Shown here piece after piece: positions 51,956-60,497 of a DNA stretch of 64,000 nt. This DNA comes from Atopobiaceae bacterium (GTDB lineage Bacteria > Actinomycetota > Coriobacteriia > Coriobacteriales > Atopobiaceae). The stretch is taken from NCBI GenBank assembly GCA_022655215.1, contig JALCUE010000002.1, forward strand, positions 550,386 through 614,385, read 5' to 3'. The translations under genes were made by a program, and so were the position numbers. Under the pieces are notes generated by a model that did not search any database, was not told the origin of the DNA, and saw only the letters and a program-made list of their open reading frames with translations. Position 1 is the stretch's first letter. The number at the start of each line of letters is the position of its first letter.

Positions 51956-53056
51956 CTAGATCATCTGCATCTGCGAGAGCGTGGCCTCGTACCAGTCCAT
52001 ATAGGTGGGAGGGCAGTACTTCTTGGCTGCCGAGATCGAGATGGTGTAGCCATAGCCCGAAGAGAGACCCTTCACGTGGGCATAGATCGCCGTGTCCCAG
52101 TCGTCCCAGCTCACGTCACCCCAACCCCATGCGTTGTGCGGCTGGAAGCAGTAGAGGCCCTTGGAGCTCTCGGTGTTGGAGATCGCAGGTGACCAGCGGG
52201 GGTCCACGCCATAATCCCAGGCGGCCGCTGCGAAGGTCGAGCCATGGCCCGAGAGGGGCGATCCCGAGAGATAGGAGTCGATGCGAGGGGCCCATTCGTT
52301 GACGAAGCCCTGCTTGTCGAGGGACCAGTCGACACCGCCGGTGGTGGGAGACGAGACCGAGCCGGTCGACGAGGAGTCGGCGGTGGACGAATCGCCGGTG
52401 GTCGCTGCGGCGGCATCGGCCGCGGCCTGCTCCTGCGCCTGCTGCTGCGCGAGCGCCTGCGCGGCAGCCTCGGCCTGCGCCTTGGCGATGGCCTCCTCCT
52501 GTGCCTTCTGACGGGCGGCCTGTGCCTCGGCGAGGGCCGTGGCCGCAGCGTCCTTCTCGGAGTCCGCCTCGGCCTTCTCGGAATCGAGCTCCGCCTGCGT
52601 GTCCTCGAGTTCCTGCTCCATCTCGGACAGCTTGTAGGCCTCGTCGGTGACGCGGCCCTGGATGATCTCCATGTAGTGGTAGTTCGTGAGGAACTGGTTG
52701 AAGTCATCCGAGGCGAGGAGCAGGCTCACGAGGCCCGGGGTGTCCTGCTGGAGCTTGTAGAGCGACTTTATCGCGGAGGCGCTCTTGTCCTTCTGGGCGG
52801 GTATCTGGGAGGAGACCTCGTCGATCTTCGACTGGTTCTCGTCGATCTTCTGCTGGAGCTCGTCGACCTTCGCGACCGCGTCATCATAGGCCTTTGCGGT
52901 GTCATCGACCTTCTGGGCGAGCTCGTCCGGCGTGGAGTCGATGTCATAGGTCACCGCGGACGCGCCGGCGCAGGGCAGCGCGAGGGCCAGGGCCATCCCA
53001 AGGGAGATGGCCACGGCGACACGTGTCGATATGGCGTTGCGCATGCGATCGAACAT
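51956..53056 (-). CDS. secreted coiled-coil cell-wall hydrolase with glucosaminidase-like domain
   Basis: A 366-residue exported protein. A signal peptide (about 1-34, ending near GASAVTY) precedes a long coiled coil (about 40-215, with DELQQKIDENQSKIDEVSSQI and an Ala/Gln/Glu-rich second part), as in PcsB-type peptidoglycan hydrolases that are controlled by FtsEX. After a Ser/Thr linker, residues 255-366 form a lysozyme-like/endo-glucosaminidase domain: TFAAAAWDYGVDPRWSPAISNTESSKGLYCF, with the probable catalytic Glu296, and NAWGWG. The start follows AAGGAG. Cell division or daughter cell separation is the likely role. Confidence 0.85.
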   Translation of the reverse strand: MFDRMRNAISTRVAVAISLGMALALALPCAGASAVTYDIDSTPDELAQKVDDTAKAYDDAVAKVDELQQKIDENQSKIDEVSSQIPAQKDKSASAIKSLYKLQQDTPGLVSLLLASDDFNQFLTNYHYMEIIQGRVTDEAYKLSEMEQELEDTQAELDSEKAEADSEKDAAATALAEAQAARQKAQEEAIAKAQAEAAAQALAQQQAQEQAAADAAAATTGDSSTADSSSTGSVSSPTTGGVDWSLDKQGFVNEWAPRIDSYLSGSPLSGHGSTFAAAAWDYGVDPRWSPAISNTESSKGLYCFQPHNAWGWGDVSWDDWDTAIYAHVKGLSSGYGYTISISAAKKYCPPTYMDWYEATLSQMQMI

Positions 53057-53194
53057 AGGGCTCCTTGCTCGCTGTCCTCGGGCTCGCGGCAGAGACGTAG
53101 GTTCAATTTTACGACAGGAAGCGTGGATGCCCTAATAAAACATGGGTCTGACATGAGCCGTTACGGGGAACGGCCGACGTGGTCATCATCAGGC

Positions 53195-55537
53195 CTATCT
53201 GCCCAAGGCGGTCTTCACGGTCTCGGCATAGGCGGCCTTGCCCTCGTCACTCAGGTGCTCGCCGTCTCCCGCGAACCACGAGTCGTGGTCGGCGGAGGCC
53301 GAGTACCAGTCGATCACCTTGACGTTGTCATGCTCGTCCGCGACCTGCTGCAGCAGCTGGTCGTTGTCGGTGCACCAGGGATCGGACGTGCGGGAGTTCA
53401 CGAGCCAGAGCGTATGGGAGTCACCCACGGCATCCACGATGTCGGTGACGTCGGAGCGCTCGAGCCGCGCGCCCGAGCCCAGCGCGACGATCACGTCGTC
53501 TCCCACCACGTCTTGCGACGCATAGGTCTGGTACGCGGCCGCTATCGCCTTGGACGAACGGCCCGCCGCGCAGTCGATGACGCCCTGTGGGAAGGTCGAG
53601 GCGAGCTCGTCGGAGGCGTCGAGGGCCACGCCGTCCCCGAGGAGCGTGACGTCGTAGGTGGTAGGCTGCGCCTCGAAGGCGTCATAGCCTATGGCGTCGG
53701 TGATCATGTTCACGTAGGCCGTGATGCCGTCGCTCTCCTGACGCGGATGGGTGCCGTCGCTCCAGAACCAGTCGTCGTGCCCCTCCGAGAGGCCATGCCA
53801 GTCGATGACGTTCACGTTGTCATAGGTGGCGGCGCATTCGTCGAGCAGCTGGTTGTTGTCGTCCTGCCAAGCGTCCGGCATGCGGTCGTTCACGAACCAG
53901 ATCTTCTTGTCGGGCCCCACGTCCGCGACCATCTGGTCGAGTATGTCGGTGGTGAGCCTGCCGTTCGTGCCGACGCAGAAGACGACGATGTCGCCCACGA
54001 CCCCCTGGTCGCGATACCCGTCATAGACCTCGAGGGCGGCCGAGGCCTGGCGGCTCACGGCGCAGTCGACGAGGCCGTGCGTGAGCGCATCGGAGAGGTT
54101 CGGCTCGCAGGAGAGCGGGACCGAGTCCCCGATGAGGATGGCGTCGTACATGCCGCCGGCAAGGGGCCTCTTCAGCGAGGCGGCGGAGACCTGGGATCCG
54201 CCCTCACCATCCCCTCCCATGGCGCTCGCGGGTGGCACGAGGATGAGACCGGCCACGGCGACGATCGTCACGACGACCGAGAGGGCGGCGATGCCAAGGC
54301 GGACCTTGTCACGCCTGACCTCGGGGTGGGTGTCGCGTCCCCTCTCGCCCCGCTCGCCCTCCTGACGACCGTCCCTCTTGGACAGAAGCGAGGCCACGGC
54401 CGGCCTGAGGCTCGCCAGCCACTCCCTGATGCCGCCGTTCCTCAGCGGTCGCTCGACGAGTCGATAGGTGAGCTCGGACACTCCGAGCGTGAGGGCGACC
54501 ACGGCCACATACCACCACAGCGGTGCCGCGGTGGTCGAGTTCCTGTTCGTCATCAGCTGGATGATGGGGTAATGCCAGAGGTAGATGGCGTACGAGCGCG
54601 AGCCGAGCCAGGCAAGGGGACGTATCGACATCACGCGGCTGACGAGCGTCCCCTCGGGGACCAGGGCGAGCATGACCACGGCCGCGATGAGGGTGCATAG
54701 GAGCGTGCCACCTTGGTAGGGGAACGCGTCATAGCCCTTCACCTGGTTGAACATCACGAGAAGCACGGCCATGCCAACCAGCGCGCCCATCTCGAGTCCA
54801 AGCCTGCCGCCGTACCTCCACTCCGAGGCCTTGGTCCGCGACAACCTGTCAAGGGGCCAGAAGAGGGCGAGCAGACATCCGATGATGAGGCTGAACGCCC
54901 TGGTGTCCGTGCCGTAGTAGGAGCGGCTCGGGTCGATGTCAGGGGAGAACGTGAGCGCCATGGCGAGCGCGGAGGCCGCGGCGACCACGGCGAGGCCTAC
55001 GGCGAGGTGGTGCCTGCCGGTGCCGCGCCTGATGAGGAGGAGAAGGACGGGCGGCCACACGAGATAGAACTGCGCCTCGATGGCGAGCGTCCAGTAATGG
55101 GTGAGCGGAGACGGTCCTCCCGCGGCCGCGAAGTAGGACTCGTTTGACGCGATCTTCGCCCAGTTGATGAACATGAGCAAGGCGGGGATGACGTCGTTGC
55201 GCATCTTGGTGAGGAGGACATGGTTGAAGACCGTGCAGAGCGCTGCGGTCACCACCACGCAGAGCACGGCCTGGGGCATGATGCGGCGGAGGCGACGGAC
55301 CCAGAACGCCTTGAGGTCGATCGTCCTCGTCCTCCTGTATTCGGCCAGGAGCAGCGAGGTGACGAGGTATCCCGAGAGGAGGAACATGATGGGGACGCCG
55401 AGGAACCCGCCGCGTGCGGCGTTCACGTTCAGGTGATATGCGACGACCGCGACGATCGCGACGGCCCTGAGCCCATCGAGGGAGGTGACGTAGCGCGAAC
55501 GCGGTGAGACCGTTCCTGTCGTCGACCTCTCAGCCAT
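53195..55537 (-). CDS. OafA-type membrane acyltransferase with two tandem SGNH domains
   Basis: A 780-residue envelope O-acyltransferase. Residues 1-380 are the acyltransferase-3 membrane domain with the start motif SLDGLRAVAIVAVVAYHL and the catalytic His in AYHLN, then SYAIYLWHYPI. One further helix (about 420-440) leads to an extracytoplasmic part with two SGNH modules. Module 1 has GDSVPL with nucleophile Ser472, GTNGRL and DGTHP. Module 2, 164 residues later, reads GDGVAL with Gly636 at the nucleophile, GSGARL without the Asn, and DGEHL. Module 1 should be active and module 2 apparently is not. Peptidoglycan or polysaccharide O-acetylation is likely. Confidence 0.9.
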   Translation of the reverse strand: MAERSTTGTVSPRSRYVTSLDGLRAVAIVAVVAYHLNVNAARGGFLGVPIMFLLSGYLVTSLLLAEYRRTRTIDLKAFWVRRLRRIMPQAVLCVVVTAALCTVFNHVLLTKMRNDVIPALLMFINWAKIASNESYFAAAGGPSPLTHYWTLAIEAQFYLVWPPVLLLLIRRGTGRHHLAVGLAVVAAASALAMALTFSPDIDPSRSYYGTDTRAFSLIIGCLLALFWPLDRLSRTKASEWRYGGRLGLEMGALVGMAVLLVMFNQVKGYDAFPYQGGTLLCTLIAAVVMLALVPEGTLVSRVMSIRPLAWLGSRSYAIYLWHYPIIQLMTNRNSTTAAPLWWYVAVVALTLGVSELTYRLVERPLRNGGIREWLASLRPAVASLLSKRDGRQEGERGERGRDTHPEVRRDKVRLGIAALSVVVTIVAVAGLILVPPASAMGGDGEGGSQVSAASLKRPLAGGMYDAILIGDSVPLSCEPNLSDALTHGLVDCAVSRQASAALEVYDGYRDQGVVGDIVVFCVGTNGRLTTDILDQMVADVGPDKKIWFVNDRMPDAWQDDNNQLLDECAATYDNVNVIDWHGLSEGHDDWFWSDGTHPRQESDGITAYVNMITDAIGYDAFEAQPTTYDVTLLGDGVALDASDELASTFPQGVIDCAAGRSSKAIAAAYQTYASQDVVGDDVIVALGSGARLERSDVTDIVDAVGDSHTLWLVNSRTSDPWCTDNDQLLQQVADEHDNVKVIDWYSASADHDSWFAGDGEHLSDEGKAAYAETVKTALGR

Positions 55538-55642
55538 GCATCCCTACCTCCCCTTGAGCATGATTCTAGCTGAAGGGGAGGGCAAAACTAATCAAGTCTG
55601 AAATGTCGGACGCATTACTCGTCCCGAACGACACACCCTGCG

Positions 55643-56557
55643 TCACTCCTCGCCGGTGATGGTGGGGGAGGAGACGACCGTGAGGTTCTCGAACCTGTCT
55701 TGGATGAATTGCTCGTCGTAGTGCTGGTCCACCCAGGCCTCGAAGGGGTTGTGGGCGGGAATCCCTTCCGCACGCTCGGTGTTTCGCGTGAAGCAGGTCA
55801 CGGTGACCACGATGTCGGCGACGAGGAAGACGGCCAGCACCGTGACCCCGATCAGACGACCATGCCCCTCGTGGACGGTGCCGATCTTGTAGAGCATCTC
55901 AGGCATGATGGTGCGGCACCATATGAGGCCCAGGAAGCCCCAGATGATGACGAAACGCCATGCGGTCCACTTGGTGATGTGATCAGGAAGTCCCAGGTAG
56001 TTCCAGGACTCCGCGTGAGCCACGATCTCCATCGCCATTCCGGTGAACTGCTCGAGTGCCGTACCCAGCAGGGCGGAGATCGCCCAGATCTGCCAGGTCG
56101 GACGATGACGGAGCTTCCACAGCACCACGGTGAGCAGGACCGCGCCGAAGCCGTAGAGAGGGGAGAAAGGACCCCATACCATCCCGACCCGGCTCTCCTT
56201 GATGCCGAAGTTGACGTACATCCAGATCTCCTCTAGCACCAGCCCGAGCATGCTCGCGATGACGAAGATGTAGATCAGCTGGTAGAGGGTGAGATGGAAG
56301 CTCTCGAGATACTCGTCTCGCTCGGCGACCTGGGCGAGCCTGATCGACCGCCTCTGCTCCTTGGTGAGACGAGCGGAGGCGTCACCTGCGCGTGCCCTCT
56401 CTATGACGTCGACCACGTCCGCGTCCAGGCGTCCCTCGTCGATCATCTTCTGGAGGCGCTTGCCGCGCATCCTCGCGTTGGAGATGACGTGCGTCAGAAA
56501 GCCGATGCCCCTCGCGATGAGGAACATCAGCAGGATCAGGACGAGTATCTGAACCAT
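55643..56557 (-). CDS. CmpB-like (putative ABC transporter type IV) membrane protein
   Basis: A 304-residue membrane protein with an N-terminal anchor, a charged cytoplasmic segment (about 25-85) and five or six further hydrophobic segments. The part from about 90 to 235 matches the CmpB/PF06541-type family: EEIWMYVNFGIKESRVGMVWGPFSPLYGFGAV and LLGTALEQFTGMAMEIVAHAESWNYLGLPDHI. Despite the family name, no ATPase or binding protein is linked to it, and members are of uncertain function. It lies 30 bases downstream of the ChbG-type gene on the same strand, so they may be cotranscribed. Confidence 0.8.
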   Translation of the reverse strand: MVQILVLILLMFLIARGIGFLTHVISNARMRGKRLQKMIDEGRLDADVVDVIERARAGDASARLTKEQRRSIRLAQVAERDEYLESFHLTLYQLIYIFVIASMLGLVLEEIWMYVNFGIKESRVGMVWGPFSPLYGFGAVLLTVVLWKLRHRPTWQIWAISALLGTALEQFTGMAMEIVAHAESWNYLGLPDHITKWTAWRFVIIWGFLGLIWCRTIMPEMLYKIGTVHEGHGRLIGVTVLAVFLVADIVVTVTCFTRNTERAEGIPAHNPFEAWVDQHYDEQFIQDRFENLTVVSSPTITGEE

Positions 56558-56587
56558 GCGGTCTCCTTGTTCGGAAGCCTGCCGGGG

Positions 56588-57523
56588 CTAGGAGAGGGAC
56601 GTCACGCCGGAGGTCGACGTCTCGAGACGCATCTCCCTCAGGGCATGGTACTCCGCGTCACGTCCCGGAGAGAGGTAGAAGGCGGTGAACCCGGTGAGCG
56701 ACGGGTTCAGGCACTCGTCCGCGGAGGCGACGCCGCCGGGATGGAACAGCAGCTCGAGGTCCATCCCATCTCGCTCGGCCCTGCGAGCGAGCTCGCCATA
56801 GACCTCGGGGACCCGCGTCGAGTCCATGCTCCCCGAGAACAGGACGCCGCAGAACGCGGCGGACACGTCTCGGTATCCCGGGAGGTGCTTGCGGTCGAGT
56901 CGCCACAGGAAGTCGAGGACCCAGTGCTTCACCCAGTTGACGGGCTTGATGGTGAAGAGGACCCGAGGTCGTAGGAACGGTGCGGCCGGCTCCACCGGCA
57001 CGCGGAGGTACTCGAGGTGATAGCCCTCGCGCCCGACGACGGCCAGTATCGCCTCGAACATCGCGGGGATGAGCTGGAAGTGCTGGTGGCCATCGAGCCT
57101 GAGATGGTCGCGAAGCTCTGGGAAGCGTTCAGAAACCCGTCTGATTTGTGCCGATATCTCGATTTCCAGCTCCCGTTCCAGCTCGTGTCCGTGAGGGCCC
57201 ATGGACGCGAGGAGCATCGAGGCGAACCCGAGCCTGAACATCCCGTCCCCATCCACCAACATGGGAATGGACGATGGCTCTGAGCAGCAATGACCCTCCA
57301 CGACGTTGAGATGTACGCCGATCATGAGAGAGGCCGGACGACCGTCGAGGAGATCCGCGCACTCGTCGAAGAGGGGTCCGTTCGCGAGGATGCTGGTGGA
57401 GCAGAGAAGACCGTGCCCACCCTCGACGGCAGACGAGCACTCGAGAATGCGCATGGATTGCGCTGGGGTTATGCCGAAATCATCGGCATGGAAGATGGTG
57501 TGCAAGCTCTCGTGTCCCTCCAT
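56588..57523 (-). CDS. ChbG/YdjC-family carbohydrate deacetylase
   Basis: A 311-residue protein of the YdjC/ChbG/HpnK family, which removes acetyl groups from amino sugars in chitooligosaccharides or glycolipids. Metal-site motifs are HADDFGIT (about 11-18), GVHLNVVEG, LDGHQHFQL and the late LFHPGGVA. An in-frame TTG at 57532 is possible, but the ATG at 57523 is preferred; the binding site is weak either way. It is divergent from a polyprenyl-phosphate-type glycosyltransferase gene, with only 60 bases between starts. Acting together on a lipid-linked or wall sugar is plausible. Confidence 0.88.
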   Translation of the reverse strand: MEGHESLHTIFHADDFGITPAQSMRILECSSAVEGGHGLLCSTSILANGPLFDECADLLDGRPASLMIGVHLNVVEGHCCSEPSSIPMLVDGDGMFRLGFASMLLASMGPHGHELERELEIEISAQIRRVSERFPELRDHLRLDGHQHFQLIPAMFEAILAVVGREGYHLEYLRVPVEPAAPFLRPRVLFTIKPVNWVKHWVLDFLWRLDRKHLPGYRDVSAAFCGVLFSGSMDSTRVPEVYGELARRAERDGMDLELLFHPGGVASADECLNPSLTGFTAFYLSPGRDAEYHALREMRLETSTSGVTSLS

Positions 57524-57583
57524 AAGCGCCAAACCGACCCAAGGGCTATTCTATGCACGGAACATCCCCGGCGAAAGAAACCT

Positions 57584-58603
57584 ATGGACCTCTCCATCAT
57601 AGTTCCCTGCTACAACGAGGCTGATAACCTGCGCCTTCTCTTTGACGCGGTGGCGAGTGCCTTCGCGGGGGAGGACATCGACTACGAGGTCATCCTCGTG
57701 GATGACGGGAGCTCCGACGGGTCGGCCGAGGTGATGGACGGGCTCGTCTCCCAAGGCGACGTGGCCCACGTCACGCTCGTGAGCTTCTCGCGCAACTTCG
57801 GCAAGGAGGCCGCGATACTCGCAGGGCTCGAGCATGCCCGCGGTGACGTCACCGGCCTCATCGACTCCGACATGCAGCAGGAGCCGACGACGCTGCTCGA
57901 GATGTACCGCCTCCTCATGGGCCATCCCGAGTACGACTGCGTCGCCGCCTATCAGGAGACGCGTCATGAGGGGGCCTCCCAGGGCTGGCTCAAGAGGTCG
58001 TTCTACAAGGCGTTCAACAAGGTCTCCGACACCGACCTGAGGCCCGACGCCTCGGACTTCCGCGTCTTCCGCAAGAACGTCCGCGACGCCGTGCTGAGCA
58101 TGCACGAGTACTACCGCTTCTCCAAGGGGATCTTCGCGTGGGTGGGATTCCATACCCATTACCTCCCCTACGTCCCGTCGGAGCGTGCCCACGGTTCCTC
58201 GAAGTGGAGCATGCGCGCCCTCATGAGCTACGCGCTCGGCGGCATCATGAGCTTCTCCACGCTTCCCCTGCGCGTCGCCACCTGGGTCGGCGCCCTCTCC
58301 GCGCTCGCGGCCGTGATCTATGCGATCGTCGTCATCGTGGAGCGCGTGGTGCTCAGGAACTCCTTCGCGGGATACGCCACGATCGTCTGCCTCATCCTCC
58401 TGATCGGCGGGCTCATCCTCATGACGCTCGGCATCATCGGCGAGTACCTCGCCCGCACGTACGTGGAGGGCAAGCACCGCCCCGTCTACATCGCGCGGGA
58501 CGTCCGTACGTTCGATTCCGCTCCCGTGGGCCCCGGGGACGTCGAGGCCCGGGCTGCCGAGAAGACCGCCACGCCCGACCGCGACCTCACGCCGCGGGGG
58601 TAA
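57584..58603 (+). CDS. membrane GT2 glycosyltransferase (polyprenyl-phosphate sugar transferase type)
   Basis: A 339-residue glycosyltransferase of the DPM1/GtrB/ArnC group, which moves a sugar from a nucleotide to undecaprenyl phosphate. The GT-A domain has LSIIVPCYNEADNLRLL (4-20), VILVDDGSSDGS, SRNFGKEAAILAGLEHARGD and DSDMQQEP. The GtrB-type segment SSKWSMRALMSYALGG precedes two membrane helices (about 232-252 and 266-290), and the IGEYLARTYVEGKHRPVYI tail is typical. The ATG at 57584 is chosen from the family start; the frame is open far upstream. Its last 17 bases overlap the convergent ankyrin gene. Confidence 0.92.
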   Translation: MDLSIIVPCYNEADNLRLLFDAVASAFAGEDIDYEVILVDDGSSDGSAEVMDGLVSQGDVAHVTLVSFSRNFGKEAAILAGLEHARGDVTGLIDSDMQQEPTTLLEMYRLLMGHPEYDCVAAYQETRHEGASQGWLKRSFYKAFNKVSDTDLRPDASDFRVFRKNVRDAVLSMHEYYRFSKGIFAWVGFHTHYLPYVPSERAHGSSKWSMRALMSYALGGIMSFSTLPLRVATWVGALSALAAVIYAIVVIVERVVLRNSFAGYATIVCLILLIGGLILMTLGIIGEYLARTYVEGKHRPVYIARDVRTFDSAPVGPGDVEARAAEKTATPDRDLTPRG

Positions 58604-59459
58604 GCAGCACCCGAAGCTCGCCCACCACCGCAGGGTCGCTCGCGGCGACCGCGTCCGCGCACCATGCGGCTCCCATGGTCTGCTCGAACACGTCGATGGC
58701 GCGCTTCCCCGAGCCGTCCGTCGCCGTGAGCGAGGCCCCATGGGAGACCATGGACGTGACCACGCTCACGTCGGTCTCGTCCAGGCCGTTCCCGAACAGG
58801 CCCGGGACGAGGCGGCACAGCGGTGACACCGGGTAGTGATCGCCGATGGGGTCGGTGCTCGACCCCGCCTCGAGAAGGGCGACCACGATCGCGGGATCGT
58901 ATCCGTCGCGGCCGGACTCGAGGTCAGAGCTGTTGAAATGGCCGTCGCCCGTGGTGTCGCAGGCGAGGTAGAGCGGGGTCTTGTATCCCTTGTCGGGATC
59001 GGCCCCGCGCTCGAGGAGCAGACTCACCTTGCCCGCGTCGTCGTCGCGTACCGCGGACTGGAGGAGGGTCGAGCCATAGTCGTAGCCCCTCCTGCTGGCG
59101 TATTCGTCTACGCCGACCTCGGGATGGGCGTCGAGCGCGTCCGCGAGCTCGGAGACGTCATATGCCGAGAAGGCCGCGTCGTTCACGGCGTTCGTCTCGT
59201 GAAGCCGGTCGTTGCTCGCGATGTAGCCCTTGGCCATGAGGGACAGGGGGATGGCCATCGCGATCCCGATCACCAGGAGCATGATGGGGATGGCGACCTT
59301 GAGGCCGAGCGTGCGGCCCTGCTCGCGCCTGCGCTTCCGTCGTAGCGCGAACACGATGGCCACCCCAGCGCCGACCACGATGAGGAGCACGGACACGGCG
59401 GCGAGCCCGAGGAAGACGTAGAGCGCGCCGTTCACGAGGAGGGCGGACATGAACGCCAT
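58587..59459 (-). CDS. membrane-anchored ankyrin-repeat protein
   Basis: A 290-residue protein with two N-terminal membrane segments (about 8-38 and 53-75) separated by a very basic loop. The rest carries ankyrin-like repeats: YDYGSTLLQSAVRDDDAGKVSLLLERGADPD, TPLYLACD, PAIVVALLEAGSSTDP and VVTSMVSHGASLTATDGSGKRAIDVF. Ankyrin repeats bind protein partners; no enzyme domain is present. The ATG at 59459 follows AGGAGG; the longer frame to 60158 runs antisense to the pseudouridine synthase gene. Its 3' end overlaps that of the glycosyltransferase gene by 17 bases. Confidence 0.8.
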   Translation of the reverse strand: MAFMSALLVNGALYVFLGLAAVSVLLIVVGAGVAIVFALRRKRRREQGRTLGLKVAIPIMLLVIGIAMAIPLSLMAKGYIASNDRLHETNAVNDAAFSAYDVSELADALDAHPEVGVDEYASRRGYDYGSTLLQSAVRDDDAGKVSLLLERGADPDKGYKTPLYLACDTTGDGHFNSSDLESGRDGYDPAIVVALLEAGSSTDPIGDHYPVSPLCRLVPGLFGNGLDETDVSVVTSMVSHGASLTATDGSGKRAIDVFEQTMGAAWCADAVAASDPAVVGELRVLLTPAA

Positions 59460-59567
59460 GGATGCCTCCTGACACGAGCCGCCTGAGGGACCGCTCCCGT
59501 GTCCCGATGCCGTGATTGTACCAGCGCGGCCATCGCGCACGTGGGGCGTGAGGCTACACTCTCTCAC

Positions 59568-60494
59568 ATGGGATGTGAGAAGGGATACACGGTCCGGACC
59601 AGGTCCGCCTCGCAGGTCGAGGTGGCCGCGACGGCTGCCATGTCGGCACGTGACCTGCTCGTGGTCATGGGCCTCTCCAAGACAGGCATCTCCCGCGTCC
59701 TGGGGGAGGGTCATCTCGTCCGCGACGGCATGGCACTTGCCGCGGGCAGCGTCGTGGATGCCGGGGACGTGGTCGAGCTCGCGTTCGGCCATTCTCGCGT
59801 CGCCGGCCCCACGAGCGACGGACCCGTCCGGGTGCTCTACGAGGATGAGGTCCTGATCGCGGCCGACAAGCCGGCATCCCTTCTCGTCCATGGCGATGGG
59901 ACGTCGTCGGACACGCTCACGGCGCGCGTGCAGGGTCACCTCAGGCGTGAGGGGAGCATGGCCGTGCCTCAGGCGGTCCAGAGGCTCGATGTGGACACCA
60001 CGGGGGTCACGCTGCTGTCCCTGGCCGAGGAGTTCCAACCCGCACTCGACGCCGCGGTGGCCGACGGGGGAGTGCGGAAGCGCTATCTCGCGGTCGTCCG
60101 CGGACGGTTCCCGTCCGGCACCAAGGTGATCGACCGTCCTCTGGGGCGAGACCGCCACGATGCCCGACGCATGCGCGTCTCCGAGGGCGGTCGCCCCGCC
60201 ATCACATGGGTGCGTCTACTCGTCGAGCTCTCGGGCCATTCCCTGGTCCTGCTCGAGCTGGGGACGGGGCGCAGGCACCAGATTCGCGTCCATCTCGCCT
60301 CGCTGGGGTTTCCCATCACGGGAGACGCGCTCTACGGTGGCGAGCGTTCGGACGCGGGCCTCATGCTCCACGCATACGAGGAGGACCTCACCCATCCGCT
60401 GACAGGCGAGGCCCTCCATGTGCGCACCGATTGGCCGGAGCGGTTCAGCCGATGGTTCCGCCCGGTCGAGCTGCCGTCGGACCCTCTCCGATAG
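59568..60494 (+). CDS. RluA-family 23S rRNA/tRNA pseudouridine synthase
   Basis: A 308-residue pseudouridine synthase. An S4-like N-terminal part (about 25-80: SARDLLVVMGLSKTGISRVLGEGHLVRDG) precedes the catalytic domain with LIAADKPASLLVHGDG, the active-site Asp in AVQRLDVDTTGVTLL, RYLAVVRGRF and GRRHQIRVHLASLGFPITGD. The exact RNA target cannot be read from sequence. The ATG at 59568 lies only 7 bases after TACACT, a possible -10 box, so the mRNA may be leaderless; the ATG at 59640 is an alternative. Confidence 0.88.
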   Translation: MGCEKGYTVRTRSASQVEVAATAAMSARDLLVVMGLSKTGISRVLGEGHLVRDGMALAAGSVVDAGDVVELAFGHSRVAGPTSDGPVRVLYEDEVLIAADKPASLLVHGDGTSSDTLTARVQGHLRREGSMAVPQAVQRLDVDTTGVTLLSLAEEFQPALDAAVADGGVRKRYLAVVRGRFPSGTKVIDRPLGRDRHDARRMRVSEGGRPAITWVRLLVELSGHSLVLLELGTGRRHQIRVHLASLGFPITGDALYGGERSDAGLMLHAYEEDLTHPLTGEALHVRTDWPERFSRWFRPVELPSDPLR

Positions 60495-60497
60495 GGT

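Noticed and set aside
57290-57583. A 98-codon N-terminal extension of the GT2 glycosyltransferase
   Set aside because: It would run antisense through most of the deacetylase start region, and the family begins at LSIIVPCYNE, right after the ATG at 57584.
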